From: Roseiarcus sp963742305
GTDB taxonomy: Bacteria > Pseudomonadota > Alphaproteobacteria > Rhizobiales > Beijerinckiaceae
Length of the DNA stretch: 64,000 nt
Reading direction: 5' to 3'
Assembly: GCA_963742305.1 (NCBI GenBank)
Contig: CAVULN010000011.1
Span: 1 to 64,000, forward strand
Shown here: one piece after another, positions 9,317 to 18,402 of the stretch
Layout of the letters: the number at the start of each line of letters is the position of its first letter
Numbering within the stretch: position 1 is the stretch's first letter
The notes under the pieces: model-generated
What the model was told of the DNA's origin: nothing
The model's database searches: none
The model's input: only the letters and a program-made list of their open reading frames with translations
Program-made: the position numbers and the translations under genes

Positions 9317-10627
9317 TCATGCATCCTCGATGAAGAGTGCGGCCGGGGACTCGATCAGCGCGCGCACCCGCTGGATGAAGGTCGCGGCGTCATAGCCGTC
9401 GACGACCCGATGATCGAACGACGACGACAAGTTCATCGTCTTGCGTGGCGCGAATGCGCCGTCGCGCCAGACAGGCTTCACGACGATCTTGTTGACGCCG
9501 ACGATCGCAACTTCCGGTCGGTTGACGATCGGCGTCGAGGCGATGCCGCCGAGCGCGCCCAGAGACGTGAGCGTGATCGTCGAGCCCGACAGCTCCTCGC
9601 GCGCCGCGACACCAACGCGCGCCGCCTCGCTGACGCGGCGCATTTCGCGCGCGCATGGATAAAGGCCCAGCGTCTCGGCGTGGCGCACCACCGGAACCAT
9701 AAGTCCGTTCGGCGTCTGCGTCGCGACGCCAAGGTGCACGGCGCCGAAGCGGGTGATGACATCGTTGTCGTCGTCGTAATGGGCGTTGATTTGCGGAAAT
9801 TCGGCGACCGCTTTCACGATGGCCAGCATGAGGAACGGCAGCAGGGTGAGCTTCGGCCGCTCTTCGGTCGCTCGCGCGTTGAGGGACGCGCGCAGCTCTT
9901 CGAGCGCGGTGACGTCGACCTCCTCGACATACGAGAACTGCGCGACCCGGCGCGTCGACTCGGCCATGGCCTCGGCGATGCGGCGGCGGAGGCCCGTGAC
10001 CTTGATCGTCTCGACAATCGTGTTGGGCGCCCGCGCGCTCTGTTGCGGCGCAGCCTCGGGCGGGCGGGCGAGATAGGCGTCGAGGTCCGCGTGCGTGACG
10101 CGTCCCGCGGGACCCGAGCCGCGCACGAATTTGAGATCGACGCCGGCCTCGCGCGCCTTCAGGCGCACGGCGGGCGAGGCGAGCGGCTTTTCGCCCACAA
10201 GACGCGGCGCGCCGGTGCGCAGGACGGGCGCGGGCGGCGCCCTTCGAGACGCCTGCTGCGCAGGCTCCTCAGGGCGAGGCTCTGCCGGCTTTAGCTCGAC
10301 GGGCTCGGGTTCGACACGCGCCGACGCCGGCTCGACCTGCTGCGCGCGCGATTTCGGCGCCGCAGGGAGAGGCGAATTGGGCAAGCCCGGCGCGTCAATG
10401 CGAATGAGCTCGGCGCCGACCGCGAGCACCTCCCCGACCGCGCCGCCAAGCGCGAGCACGCTTCCCGCAACAGGCGTAGGGATTTCGACCGTCGCCTTGT
10501 CGGTCATCACGGCGGCGACGACCTGATCCTCGTGCACGAGATCGCCGACCTTGACCGCCCATTCGACGATCTCGGCTTCAGCTACCCCTTCACCGACGTC
10601 GGGCATCCTGATCGAGCGCACGCCCAT
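9317..10627 (-). CDS. bkdB: Branched-chain 2-oxoacid dehydrogenase E2 (lipoyl acyltransferase)
   Basis: The protein has 436 aa from the ATG at 10627. The frame extends 32 codons further upstream, but the lipoyl domain begins at this ATG, which overlaps the E1beta stop as TGATG. Domains in order: lipoyl domain (1-80) with the modified lysine in MTDKATVEI (Lys44), a Pro/Ala/Glu-rich linker, a peripheral subunit-binding domain (about 147-185), and the catalytic acyltransferase domain ending with DHRVVDGYDAA, which holds the catalytic His and Asp. E2 transfers the branched acyl group from E1 to CoA. The overlap implies translational coupling with E1beta. Confidence 0.92.
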   Translation of the reverse strand: MGVRSIRMPDVGEGVAEAEIVEWAVKVGDLVHEDQVVAAVMTDKATVEIPTPVAGSVLALGGAVGEVLAVGAELIRIDAPGLPNSPLPAAPKSRAQQVEPASARVEPEPVELKPAEPRPEEPAQQASRRAPPAPVLRTGAPRLVGEKPLASPAVRLKAREAGVDLKFVRGSGPAGRVTHADLDAYLARPPEAAPQQSARAPNTIVETIKVTGLRRRIAEAMAESTRRVAQFSYVEEVDVTALEELRASLNARATEERPKLTLLPFLMLAIVKAVAEFPQINAHYDDDNDVITRFGAVHLGVATQTPNGLMVPVVRHAETLGLYPCAREMRRVSEAARVGVAAREELSGSTITLTSLGALGGIASTPIVNRPEVAIVGVNKIVVKPVWRDGAFAPRKTMNLSSSFDHRVVDGYDAATFIQRVRALIESPAALFIEDA

Positions 10628-11643
10628 CACGAGGCCTCCATGGCCTTCAACAGCGCGCGCCCGACGCGCGCGGGCCCTGGGAAATAATCCCACTCTTCCG
10701 CGTGCGGATAGGGCGTGTCCCACCCGGCGACGCGCTGGACCGGCGCCTCCAGCGCATAAAAGCAGCGCTCGGCAACCTGCGCGGCAAGTTCGGCGCCGAA
10801 GCCCGAGGTTAGCGTCGCCTCATGCACGATGACGCAGCGGCCGGTCTTGCTCACCGAAACCTCGATGGTGTCGATGTCGAGTGGAAGCAGGGTGCGCAGA
10901 TCGATGATCTCGGCATCGACCCCGGTCTCCTCCGCCGCTGCCTCTGCGACATGGGTCATCGTGCCGTAGCAGAGCACGGTGACGCCTTTGCCCCCGCGCC
11001 GGACCGCAGCCTTGCCGAGCGGGACCACATAGCGTCCCGCCGGCGTCTCACTCAAAGGGTGCTTCGCCCAGGGAACGACCGGCTGGTCGGGATGACCGGC
11101 GAACGGGCCATTGTAGAGCCGCTTCGGCTCGAGAAAGATGACCGGATCGTCGTCCTCGATCGAGGCGATGAGCAGGCCTTTGGCGTCGTGGGGGTTGGAG
11201 GGGATGACAGTCTTGAGGCCGCTCACGTGGGTGAACAAGGCCTCCGGGCTCTGGCTGTGGGTCTGTCCGCCATAGATGCCGCCCCCGACCGGCATGCGGA
11301 TCACTATGGGCGCGAAGAAGTCGCCTCCCGAACGGTAACGCAGCCGCGCCGCCTCCGACACGATCTGGTCGTAACCTGGATAGACATAGTCCGCGAACTG
11401 GATCTCCGCGACCGGCCTAAGCCCGTAGGCGCCCATGCCAATCGCGACGCCGACGATGCCGGATTCGTTGATCGGCGCGTCGAAGCACCGCTGCTTGCCG
11501 TACTTGCGCTGGAGCCCGTCGGTGCAGCGGAACACGCCGCCGAAGTAACCCACATCCTCGCCGAACACCACCACGCGCTGGTCCTCGGCCATCTTGCAAT
11601 CCATCGCGTCTCGGATCGCCTCGACCATCGACATGCGCGGCAT
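10627..11643 (-). CDS. bkdA2: Branched-chain 2-oxoacid dehydrogenase E1 beta subunit
   Basis: The protein has 338 aa, the usual size for the transketolase-like beta chain. VFGEDVGYFGGVFRCT near residue 27 includes the Glu that activates thiamine diphosphate, and the pyrimidine-binding and C-terminal transketolase domains follow. The stretch YPGYDQIVSEAARLRYRSGG is typical of the BCKDH rather than the pyruvate dehydrogenase branch. It works with E1alpha to decarboxylate 2-oxoacids derived from Val, Leu and Ile. It is separated from E1alpha by 272 bp, which is unusual for this operon. Confidence 0.92.
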   Translation of the reverse strand: MPRMSMVEAIRDAMDCKMAEDQRVVVFGEDVGYFGGVFRCTDGLQRKYGKQRCFDAPINESGIVGVAIGMGAYGLRPVAEIQFADYVYPGYDQIVSEAARLRYRSGGDFFAPIVIRMPVGGGIYGGQTHSQSPEALFTHVSGLKTVIPSNPHDAKGLLIASIEDDDPVIFLEPKRLYNGPFAGHPDQPVVPWAKHPLSETPAGRYVVPLGKAAVRRGGKGVTVLCYGTMTHVAEAAAEETGVDAEIIDLRTLLPLDIDTIEVSVSKTGRCVIVHEATLTSGFGAELAAQVAERCFYALEAPVQRVAGWDTPYPHAEEWDYFPGPARVGRALLKAMEAS

Positions 11644-11667
11644 CGTTACGCTCCGCTCGGTATCTCT

Positions 11668-11687
11668 CCTCCCCCCTGTGGGGGAGG
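11668..11687. repeat. GC-rich palindrome between E1beta and E1alpha genes
   Basis: An 8-bp inverted repeat, CCTCCCCC and GGGGGAGG, is separated by CTGT. Palindromes of this kind, with a purine-rich flank, are common dispersed intergenic elements in Alphaproteobacteria. Here it sits in the 272-bp gap that splits the two E1 genes (11644-11915). The same gap holds an open minus-strand stretch with low-complexity Pro/Arg sequence that looks like translated repeat DNA rather than a gene. Confidence 0.5.
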
Positions 11688-11915
11688 CTGGGAGGCGGGT
11701 CGCGCCATGCCGAGGTCACTCGTCGCAGGATGTCAGCTTCATTCTGCGCCGCCACTCGATGTGCGCCGAGCGTTTCGCCGTCCGCGCGGCCCCCAACCCA
11801 TTCCCGGCCCCGCCGTGGGACGTTCGGAAGAACGCGCGTCTCTCGACGGGCTCTGGGGGGCGAGGGCACGAAAGTCGCCCCCTGTTTCCACGCCTCTGCA
11901 AGCTCAGCCATGGCC

Positions 11916-13148
11916 TCACACCCCCAGCTGCTGGCGCTGCTCGCGCAAATGGCGAGGCATCTCCTTGTAGACCTCGTCGAACATGGTCGCCGCGCTCGGA
12001 TGAGGCCCGTCATGCAAAGTGCCGTGGCTTTCGGCTTCTCTGGCGGCCTCGAGAATCTCGGCGTCGACCTCGGCCTGCATCTGCTTCTGACGCTCCTCGC
12101 TCCATGCGCCGATGCGGATGAGGTGGGTTTTGAGGCGCTCGACGGGATCGCCCAGGGGCCAGGCGGCCCATTCGTCCTTGGGGCGATATTTGGAAGGGTC
12201 GTCCGAGGTCGAGTGGGCCCCGGCGCGGTAGGTCACCCATTCGATGAGCGTCGGGCCTAGGTTGGCGCGCGCCCGCTCCGCCGCCCACAGCGAGACGGCG
12301 TGGACCGCAAGATAGTCGTTGCCGTCGACCCGGAGCGAGGGAATTCCGAAGCCGTGAGCGCGAGCGGCGAATTTGGCGCTCTCGCCTCCCGCGATGCCCT
12401 GATACGACGAGATCGCCCATTGGTTGTTGACGACGTTGAGAATGACTGGCGGCTGGTAGACGGAAGCGAACACCAAAGCCGAATGGAAATCGCTCTCCGC
12501 GGTCGCGCCTTCCCCGATCCAACCCGAGGCGATGCGGGTATCGCCGGAAATCGCCGACGCCATCGCCCAGCCGACGGCTTGCGGATATTGGGTGCCGAGA
12601 TTGCCGGAGACGGTGAAGAAGCCGGCCTTCTTGACGGAATAGAGGCCTGGAAGCTGACGGCCCCTGAGGCGGTCCTTCTCATTGGAGAAGATCGAATTCA
12701 TCATGTCGACCAGCGGCCAGCCGGCCGCGATCAGCAGGCCCTGCTGGCGGTAGGTCGGAAAACACATGTCGCCGTCCTGGAGCGCCTTGCGATGCGCGGT
12801 CGCGATCGCCTCCTCGCCGAGACAGATGATGTAGAATGACGTCTTGCCCTGGCGCTGCGACAAGAGCATCCGCGCGTCGAAGGCGCGGGTCAGCATCATG
12901 TCGCGCAGGCCCTTGCGCTTCTCGTCGGGTCCAAGCGCCCCGGCCCAGTCGCCGACCGCTTCGCCTTTGTCGTCAAGCGCGCGGATCATCGTATAGGCGA
13001 GGTCGCGGATGTCGGAGGGGTTCACGTCGATCGGCGGCCGGCGGACCGCGCCGGCCTCGGCGAAGCCGACATGGCTGAAGTCGGGCCTGCCGCCGGGGCG
13101 CACGGTCGGCTCCGGCACATGCAGCGACAGTCGGGCGGCGCTGGTCAT
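11916..13148 (-). CDS. bkdA1: Branched-chain 2-oxoacid dehydrogenase E1 alpha subunit
   Basis: The protein has 410 aa. It binds thiamine diphosphate through the motif starting GEGATAESDFHSA (the G-D/E-G of the TPP site) and ending NNQWAIS near residue 240. The N-terminal 45 residues and the phrase FYIICLGEEA fit bacterial BCKDH E1alpha, and the phosphorylation-loop region THSTSDD-like (AHSTSDDPSKYR) is present. This is the first gene of the operon. The likely promoter region is the 150 bp upstream, before tRNA-Leu. Confidence 0.92.
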   Translation of the reverse strand: MTSAARLSLHVPEPTVRPGGRPDFSHVGFAEAGAVRRPPIDVNPSDIRDLAYTMIRALDDKGEAVGDWAGALGPDEKRKGLRDMMLTRAFDARMLLSQRQGKTSFYIICLGEEAIATAHRKALQDGDMCFPTYRQQGLLIAAGWPLVDMMNSIFSNEKDRLRGRQLPGLYSVKKAGFFTVSGNLGTQYPQAVGWAMASAISGDTRIASGWIGEGATAESDFHSALVFASVYQPPVILNVVNNQWAISSYQGIAGGESAKFAARAHGFGIPSLRVDGNDYLAVHAVSLWAAERARANLGPTLIEWVTYRAGAHSTSDDPSKYRPKDEWAAWPLGDPVERLKTHLIRIGAWSEERQKQMQAEVDAEILEAAREAESHGTLHDGPHPSAATMFDEVYKEMPRHLREQRQQLGV

Positions 13149-13300
13149 GAGGTGTCCTCCGGCGGCGCGTTTCGTTGCGCGCTCACTCTGGTAGCGCGGG
13201 AGTTTAGCGCCGCGCGGGCGCGATTGTCATGCGGGCGTGCGGGTGGCTACGGACCACGCCGTTGACAGCCGCCCGCCCGCGCTCTTAAACAACCGCCCAT

Positions 13301-13385
13301 GCCCAGGTGGCGGAATTGGTAGACGCACTGGTTTCAGGTACCAGCGGTGCAAGCCGTGAAGGTTCGAGTCCTTTCCTGGGCACCA
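13301..13385 (+). tRNA. tRNA-Leu (anticodon CAG)
   Basis: The acceptor stem pairs GCCCAGG with CCTGGGC, the discriminator is A, and the CCA end is encoded (13383-13385). The anticodon stem CTGGT/ACCAG encloses the loop TTCAGGT, giving anticodon CAG. The D-loop GGAATTGGTAGAC, the T-arm GGTTCGAGTCC and a long variable arm fit class II tRNA-Leu. A decayed integrase begins about 160 bp downstream, so this tRNA has served as an integration site. Confidence 0.96.
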
Positions 13386-13548
13386 TCTTGAAGTTTCTCG
13401 ACGTGCTCGTTCGTCCGAAATCTGCATAAAATCAATGGTTTACCCATACACGAGCGCCCAGACACGTCTCAGGACGTCCGCTTGGATCCAAGGAATTAGT
13501 TGGTGCATTCGTTGGTACGCGGCGAACCAGCCGCTCGTTGGTGCCAAC

Positions 13549-14353
13549 ATGGCTCTCACCGATTTCGCAATAAAGATCCCCGGCCCCAAAGGTTTCAAGT
13601 TTCCAGATGTGGGGGGCTCCAGTTGTGAGTTATGCCCGACGGCGTGAAACGCTGGCGGCTCGCTAATCGTTTTTGGGGGCGCTCAAAAGACATTCCCGAT
13701 AGGCGTTTATCTCGAGGTCGGTTTGAAAGACGCTCGGGATGTTCGCGAAGGGTGAGGCTGACTTGGGCCCAAGGCCGAGACCCTTTCTGGATCAAGAAAG
13801 CTGCAAAGGCAGCGCAAGCCACGAAGGCGCAGACACATTCGCGACCGTCGCGGGCGAATTGGCGGACAAAAGGTGTCGCGACAAGAAGGCGGCGGCGACG
13901 TTGCGAAAGTTCGAATGGTTTATGAGCTTTGCGCTTGTGGCCATCGGATCGTGGCCGTCGACGACATTACTGCTTGTGTGTGGTCTTGATCGTCCTCAAG
14001 GAGGTCGAGTCGGGCGGATCCACCAAACTGCGCGCAAGCTTCGGACGGCGATAAGCGACGTCTTCCGCTACGCGATTGCCACCGCGCGCCCTCGCGCGGC
14101 AATCGTCTCACCGAACGCCTTTGGAGGTCTGCTGCGTGCCATCGAGGGCTATCAAGGTGCGCCCGAAACAATAGCCGCCCTCGAATTGCTCGCCCTTACA
14201 TTTGTGCGTCCGCGCGAACTACGCGCCGCTGAATGGACTGAATTCGACCTCGACGCCGCAGTCTGGGAAATCCCCCTCGAGCGAATGAAGATGAGCAGGC
14301 CTCATCGGGTCTCCCGTCGTGCGCGCGGCCCGGGACAAGCGGATTTGATTTGA
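13549..14353 (+). pseudogene. P4-type tyrosine integrase remnant beside tRNA-Leu
   Basis: The start MALTDFAIKIPGPKG is the typical N-terminus of P4-like integrases that sit next to tRNA genes. After about 23 codons, near 13615, the sequence continues in another frame as LQL, an in-frame TGA, then VMPDGVKRWRLANRFWG, the expected next block. A third frame carries the rest, including ALELLALTFVRPRELRAAEW, which holds the first catalytic Arg region. Sequence similarity stops at about 14300, so the catalytic HxxR and Tyr are absent. Several frame changes plus truncation make this a clear pseudogene and the only relic of an island at tRNA-Leu. Confidence 0.85.
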
Positions 14354-14376
14354 CGGATGTTCGCACTCAGACTTGG

Positions 14377-15063
14377 CTAGGCCTCGGCGGCGCGGTAGCC
14401 GACGCCAGGCTCCGTTTTGACAATCGTCGGCACCGTGGGATCGCGTTCGATCTTGGCTCTCAATTGACCAATGAAGACCCTGAGGTACTGCGTATCCTCG
14501 CGATGCGCTGGCCCCCAAACCGTAGCTAGAATCTGGCGATGGGTCACGACCCTGCCGGCGTTGCGAAACAGGACGGCGAGCAGGTCGTATTCCTTGGGCG
14601 TGAGCTTGATCGGAGTCCCGCCGCGAGTCACGAGACGCTTGTCGAAGTCCATCACGACGCCGTTGATCTCGACCCGCTGCGCGCGCTCAATCGCGTGCGC
14701 CGCGTGTCGCAACGCGGCTCTCAGCCTCGCCGTCAATTCACCGATGCCGAAAGGCTTCTCGACGTAGTCGTCCGCGCCAAGATCGAGCGCCTCGATTTTC
14801 TCCGCCTCGCGATCGCGCGCGGACAAGATGATCACTGGCGTTGTCGAGAACTGGCGGATGTCGCGCAGGACATCCTTGCCATCCCGATCTGGCAGGCCGA
14901 GGTCGAGGACGATGACATCGGGAGCGGCGGTCGCCGCCAGGCGCAAGGCCTGAGCGCCGGTCTCGGCCGTCTGCACCTGAAAACCGGCGGCGTTGAGCGC
15001 AACGGTGAGAAGCCGTTGAATTTGCGGCTCATCATCGACCACCAGAACGCGCGGGCCTGTCAT
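14377..15063 (-). CDS. kdpE: KdpE response regulator
   Basis: The protein has 228 aa, with a receiver domain (about 4-118) and an OmpR-type winged helix (about 130-226). The acidic pair Asp10/Asp11, the phosphoacceptor Asp54 in VLDLGLPD and Lys in EKPF are present. KdpE is phosphorylated by KdpD under K+ limitation or osmotic stress and activates kdpFABC. Its start overlaps the kdpD stop by 4 bp, so the two are translationally coupled. It ends just short of the integrase remnant on the other strand. Confidence 0.95.
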   Translation of the reverse strand: MTGPRVLVVDDEPQIQRLLTVALNAAGFQVQTAETGAQALRLAATAAPDVIVLDLGLPDRDGKDVLRDIRQFSTTPVIILSARDREAEKIEALDLGADDYVEKPFGIGELTARLRAALRHAAHAIERAQRVEINGVVMDFDKRLVTRGGTPIKLTPKEYDLLAVLFRNAGRVVTHRQILATVWGPAHREDTQYLRVFIGQLRAKIERDPTVPTIVKTEPGVGYRAAEA

Positions 15064-17759
15064 GCGGCCGGCCTCGGCGCGATCGGCGTCGCCTGGGCGA
15101 CGGGAAGGCGCACAACAAATCGGGCGCCGCGCCGGCGCACCGCCGGGCTCTGCGCCACAATCGTGCCGCCCATCGATTCGACAAGACGACGCGAGATCGA
15201 GAGGCCCAGGCCGGTCCCCGCCTTGCGCCCGTCGGCGCGCCCGCCGCGATAGAACTTCTCGAAGATGCGTTCGAGTTCCGCGGGCTTGATTCCGGGCCCC
15301 TCGTCAGTGACCGTGAGCACCACCTCATCGCCCTCCTGGCGCGCGTGAATGGTCGCGCTAGCGTCGCCTGCATATTTGTGCGCGTTGTCGATCAGGTTGA
15401 ACAGCACCTGTTCGAGCAGCTTGTCGTCGCCGCGCACGAAGGGGAGGTTGGGCGCGACGCTGATCCGCACCGCCTGGCCAGGGAATGACTTGCGGCTGCG
15501 CTCGACCGCGGCCTGCACCACATCGGCGATGGAGACCAGATCGCGATTGACCTTGAGCCCTCCCGCCTCGATCCTCGACATGGCGAGCAGGTTGGCGACG
15601 AATCGGGCGAGGCGGCCCGTCTCCTCTTCGATCGACGACAAGAGTTCGAGCCGTTCGGCGGGGTTCATCTTGTCGCCCAGAGTTCTTAGCGAGGTGGCCG
15701 CGCCGGCGATCGAGGACAGCGGCGTGCGCAGGTCGTGGGAGAGCGAGTCGAGCAGCGCGTCCCGCACCTTCTCGTTCTCGTGCATCGTCGCCGCGTTGAC
15801 CGCCTCGCGAGCGAGCAGCGCCCGGTCGAGAGCGATCGCGGTCAAGTCGAGGATGGCGGTCAAAGCCCGCTCGTCCTCCGCAGTGATTGGCTCATCCGTG
15901 GAATGCGGCTCAAAGCCGCATACTGCAATCGGCCCGCGGGCGGCGACCAGCGGGCGAAACTGATAAGCGACGCGCGGCAGCGTGCCGGTTCCCCAGCCGG
16001 CCGGTTCCCTCTTTTGCTGGGCCCAGTTCGCGGCGCCGAGAGCGGCGGCGTCGAGCTGCGCGTCGGGCGGCCAGGCGGCGCGAATCTGCAATTCGTCGCC
16101 TTCTGCGACCAGGAGCACAATGCGGCCGCCGAATGTGGCGTGCAAGTGCGCTGCCGCCGCCCAAAGTACGTCGTCAGCGCTCGAGGCTCCGGAAAGCTTA
16201 CGCGAATAATCGTAAAGCGACTGCGTAACTTCGGCGTTCCGAACCACCGTCTCCCGCTGGTCGCGGATACGCCCGGTCAGCGATCCGGTGAGCACGGCGA
16301 CAGCAAGAAAGATGAGCAGGGCGAACAGCTCTTGCGGCTGCGCGACGGTGAGCGTGAATGTCGGCTGGATGAAGAAGAAGTTAAATGCGGCGAACGACGC
16401 GAGCGAGGCGATCACGGCGGCGCGGGTTCCAAAGCGCACCGCGCAGAACAGAACCGCGGTGAGGAAGATCATCGACAGGTTGGGAAGGGTGAGGACCTCG
16501 GAGAGAGCCTCGGCGACCGCGACGGCAGCCCCTACGGAAACGAGCGCGGCGCCTGTTTCGATTCCAAGCCCCCGGCGGCCCAGAAGCGGCCTGAGATCCG
16601 GCCACAATGATCGTGGCTTCTCTTGGCCCGGAACGATGTGAATCTCGATTCCGTCGGCGCGCTGCATCAGCGCATCCGGCAGCGACCGCCCGAGAAGGCG
16701 ACGCACAGCTCCAGCCCGCGACTGGGCGAGCACGATCTGAGTGAAGTTTTCGCGGGCAGCAAGCCGCAGAATTTCGGTTGGATAGTCGCTCCCCTGGAGA
16801 CGCATCGTCTGCGCGCCCAGGCGCTCGGCGAGAGAAAACACTTTGGCAAGCCGGTTGGCCCGCTTGGCGTCGGCGGCCTCGCCGATGGTCTCGACCGTCA
16901 CAGCGGTCCAGTCCGCGTTGAGGCCAGTCGCCAGCTGGCTTGCGCGCCTGATGACCCGCTCGGACACTCCGTCTGGTCCTACGCAAGCGAGCAGGCGCTC
17001 AGACGCCCATGGACCCTCAATCGCCTTCTGGCGCAGATAGTCGACCATCTGATCGTCGACGCGCTCGGCGGTGCGGCGCAACGCCAATTCGCGTAGCGCC
17101 GTCAGATTGCCGGGGGTGAAGAAATTCTGCGTCGCGCGCCGGGCTGCTTCCGGCACATAGACCTTACCGTCGTTCAGACGCTGAATGAGCTCGTCCGGCG
17201 TGAGATCGACGAGAACAACGTCGGCGGCCTCCTGCAAGACCCGGTCGGGAACGGTCTCGCGGATTGCGACGCCGGTGATGCGAGAGACAACGTCGGCGAG
17301 ACTCTCGAGATGCTGGATGTTGAGCGCCGTCCAGACGTTGACGCCCGCGTCCAGCAACTCCTGCACGTCCTGCCAGCGCTTGGGATGGCGGCTGTCCGGA
17401 GCGTTGGTGTGAGCGAGTTCGTCGACGACGATCAGCTTGGGCTTGCGCTTGAGCGCCGCGTCGAGATCGAATTCCTCGAGCGTGCGTCCGCGGTATTCGA
17501 TCCTGCGCCGGGCTAAGACTTCGAGGCCCTGGACGAGCGCGCTCGTCTCGGCGCGGCCGTGCGTCTCCACGAAGCCGATCACGACATCGACGCCTTCCTC
17601 TTTCAGGCGCCGCGCGTTCTGCAACATGGCGTAGGTCTTGCCGACCCCTGGCGCCGCGCCGAGGAAGACCTTCAGCCGGCCCGCAGTCTCCCGGCGGAAC
17701 GCGCCCAGAAGCGCGTCCGGATCAGGGCGTCCGGCGTCGGGTCGGTTGGTTTGGGCCAT
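15060..17759 (-). CDS. kdpD: KdpD sensor histidine kinase
   Basis: The protein has 899 aa, full length for KdpD. Order of domains: KdpD N-terminal domain with Walker A GAAPGVGKT (34-42) and VDELAHTN; a USP-like domain (about 250-370); four short membrane helices (about 395-495); a GAF-like region; a HisKA domain with the phospho-His in SLSHDLRTPLSSIAG (about 670); and HATPase_c with N (LIDNAHKYA) and G boxes (DEGPGIKP, GTGLGLSIS). It senses K+ and ionic state at the inner membrane and controls KdpE. It follows kdpC after 16 bp. Confidence 0.95.
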   Translation of the reverse strand: MAQTNRPDAGRPDPDALLGAFRRETAGRLKVFLGAAPGVGKTYAMLQNARRLKEEGVDVVIGFVETHGRAETSALVQGLEVLARRRIEYRGRTLEEFDLDAALKRKPKLIVVDELAHTNAPDSRHPKRWQDVQELLDAGVNVWTALNIQHLESLADVVSRITGVAIRETVPDRVLQEAADVVLVDLTPDELIQRLNDGKVYVPEAARRATQNFFTPGNLTALRELALRRTAERVDDQMVDYLRQKAIEGPWASERLLACVGPDGVSERVIRRASQLATGLNADWTAVTVETIGEAADAKRANRLAKVFSLAERLGAQTMRLQGSDYPTEILRLAARENFTQIVLAQSRAGAVRRLLGRSLPDALMQRADGIEIHIVPGQEKPRSLWPDLRPLLGRRGLGIETGAALVSVGAAVAVAEALSEVLTLPNLSMIFLTAVLFCAVRFGTRAAVIASLASFAAFNFFFIQPTFTLTVAQPQELFALLIFLAVAVLTGSLTGRIRDQRETVVRNAEVTQSLYDYSRKLSGASSADDVLWAAAAHLHATFGGRIVLLVAEGDELQIRAAWPPDAQLDAAALGAANWAQQKREPAGWGTGTLPRVAYQFRPLVAARGPIAVCGFEPHSTDEPITAEDERALTAILDLTAIALDRALLAREAVNAATMHENEKVRDALLDSLSHDLRTPLSSIAGAATSLRTLGDKMNPAERLELLSSIEEETGRLARFVANLLAMSRIEAGGLKVNRDLVSIADVVQAAVERSRKSFPGQAVRISVAPNLPFVRGDDKLLEQVLFNLIDNAHKYAGDASATIHARQEGDEVVLTVTDEGPGIKPAELERIFEKFYRGGRADGRKAGTGLGLSISRRLVESMGGTIVAQSPAVRRRGARFVVRLPVAQATPIAPRPAA

Positions 17760-17775
17760 CGGCGCTCGTTGGTCG

Positions 17776-18402
17776 CTATGACGATTTTAGCCGATCCAGC
17801 GCCAAATTCAGCCGCAAAACGTTAACCCTGGGCTCGCCGATCAAACCCAGAAACCGACCCTCGATTAAACCTTCGACCAGCGCCCTCACCTTCTCCTCCG
17901 GGAGCCCCCGCGCCTTCGCCACCGACGCAGCCTGGCCCAAGGCGGACTCAGGCGACACATCCGGATCGAGCCCGGAGGCCGATGTCGTGACGGCGTCGGC
18001 GGGAACCGGGCCCGCGCCGGCCATGGCGCGCCAGGCCTCGACGCCGTCCTTCACCCGATCGACGAGCTTTTGCGACGTCGGGCCGAGATTCGAGCCGGAC
18101 GAATTGGCGGCGTTGTACGGCGCGTCAATCGTCTTCGTCGAATCGTTGGGGTCGGCGTCGGTGGTGGCGGAGGGGCGCGGATGGAAGTAACGGTTGCTCT
18201 TGAACCATTGCCCGATCAGCGCGGAGCCGACGATCACGCCGTTTTTCTCGATCAGGCTTCCGTTGGCCTGATAGGGCATGGCGATCTGAGCGATCCCGGT
18301 AATCGCCAAGGGGTAGGCGAGGCCAGTCAGCGCGCTGAACAGGATCAGCAGCACAACCGCCGGACGCAGATGTTGAAGCATCGGAAAAGTCCACAAGTTC
18401 AA
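17776..18402 (-). CDS. kdpC: Potassium-transporting ATPase KdpC subunit
   Basis: The protein has 208 aa, with one N-terminal membrane helix (about 12-33) followed by a periplasmic domain. GSALIGQWFKSNRYFHPRPSA and the later GLDPDVSPESALGQA are hallmark KdpC blocks. KdpC stabilises the KdpFABC complex. Its start overlaps the kdpB stop by 4 bp. Confidence 0.95.
   Translation of the reverse strand: MNLWTFPMLQHLRPAVVLLILFSALTGLAYPLAITGIAQIAMPYQANGSLIEKNGVIVGSALIGQWFKSNRYFHPRPSATTDADPNDSTKTIDAPYNAANSSGSNLGPTSQKLVDRVKDGVEAWRAMAGAGPVPADAVTTSASGLDPDVSPESALGQAASVAKARGLPEEKVRALVEGLIEGRFLGLIGEPRVNVLRLNLALDRLKSS

Noticed and set aside
11417..12013. 198-codon minus-strand frame spanning the bkdA1-bkdA2 spacer
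   Set aside because: It overlaps both E1 genes in the wrong frame; the middle looks like translated repeat DNA.
13385..13440. Attachment-site repeat of the tRNA-Leu 3' end
   Set aside because: No second copy of the tRNA 3' sequence was found in the window, so no att pair can be claimed.
15240..15300. Possible truncation of the kdpD kinase domain
   Set aside because: N, G1 and G2 boxes are all present and the protein is full length (899 aa).
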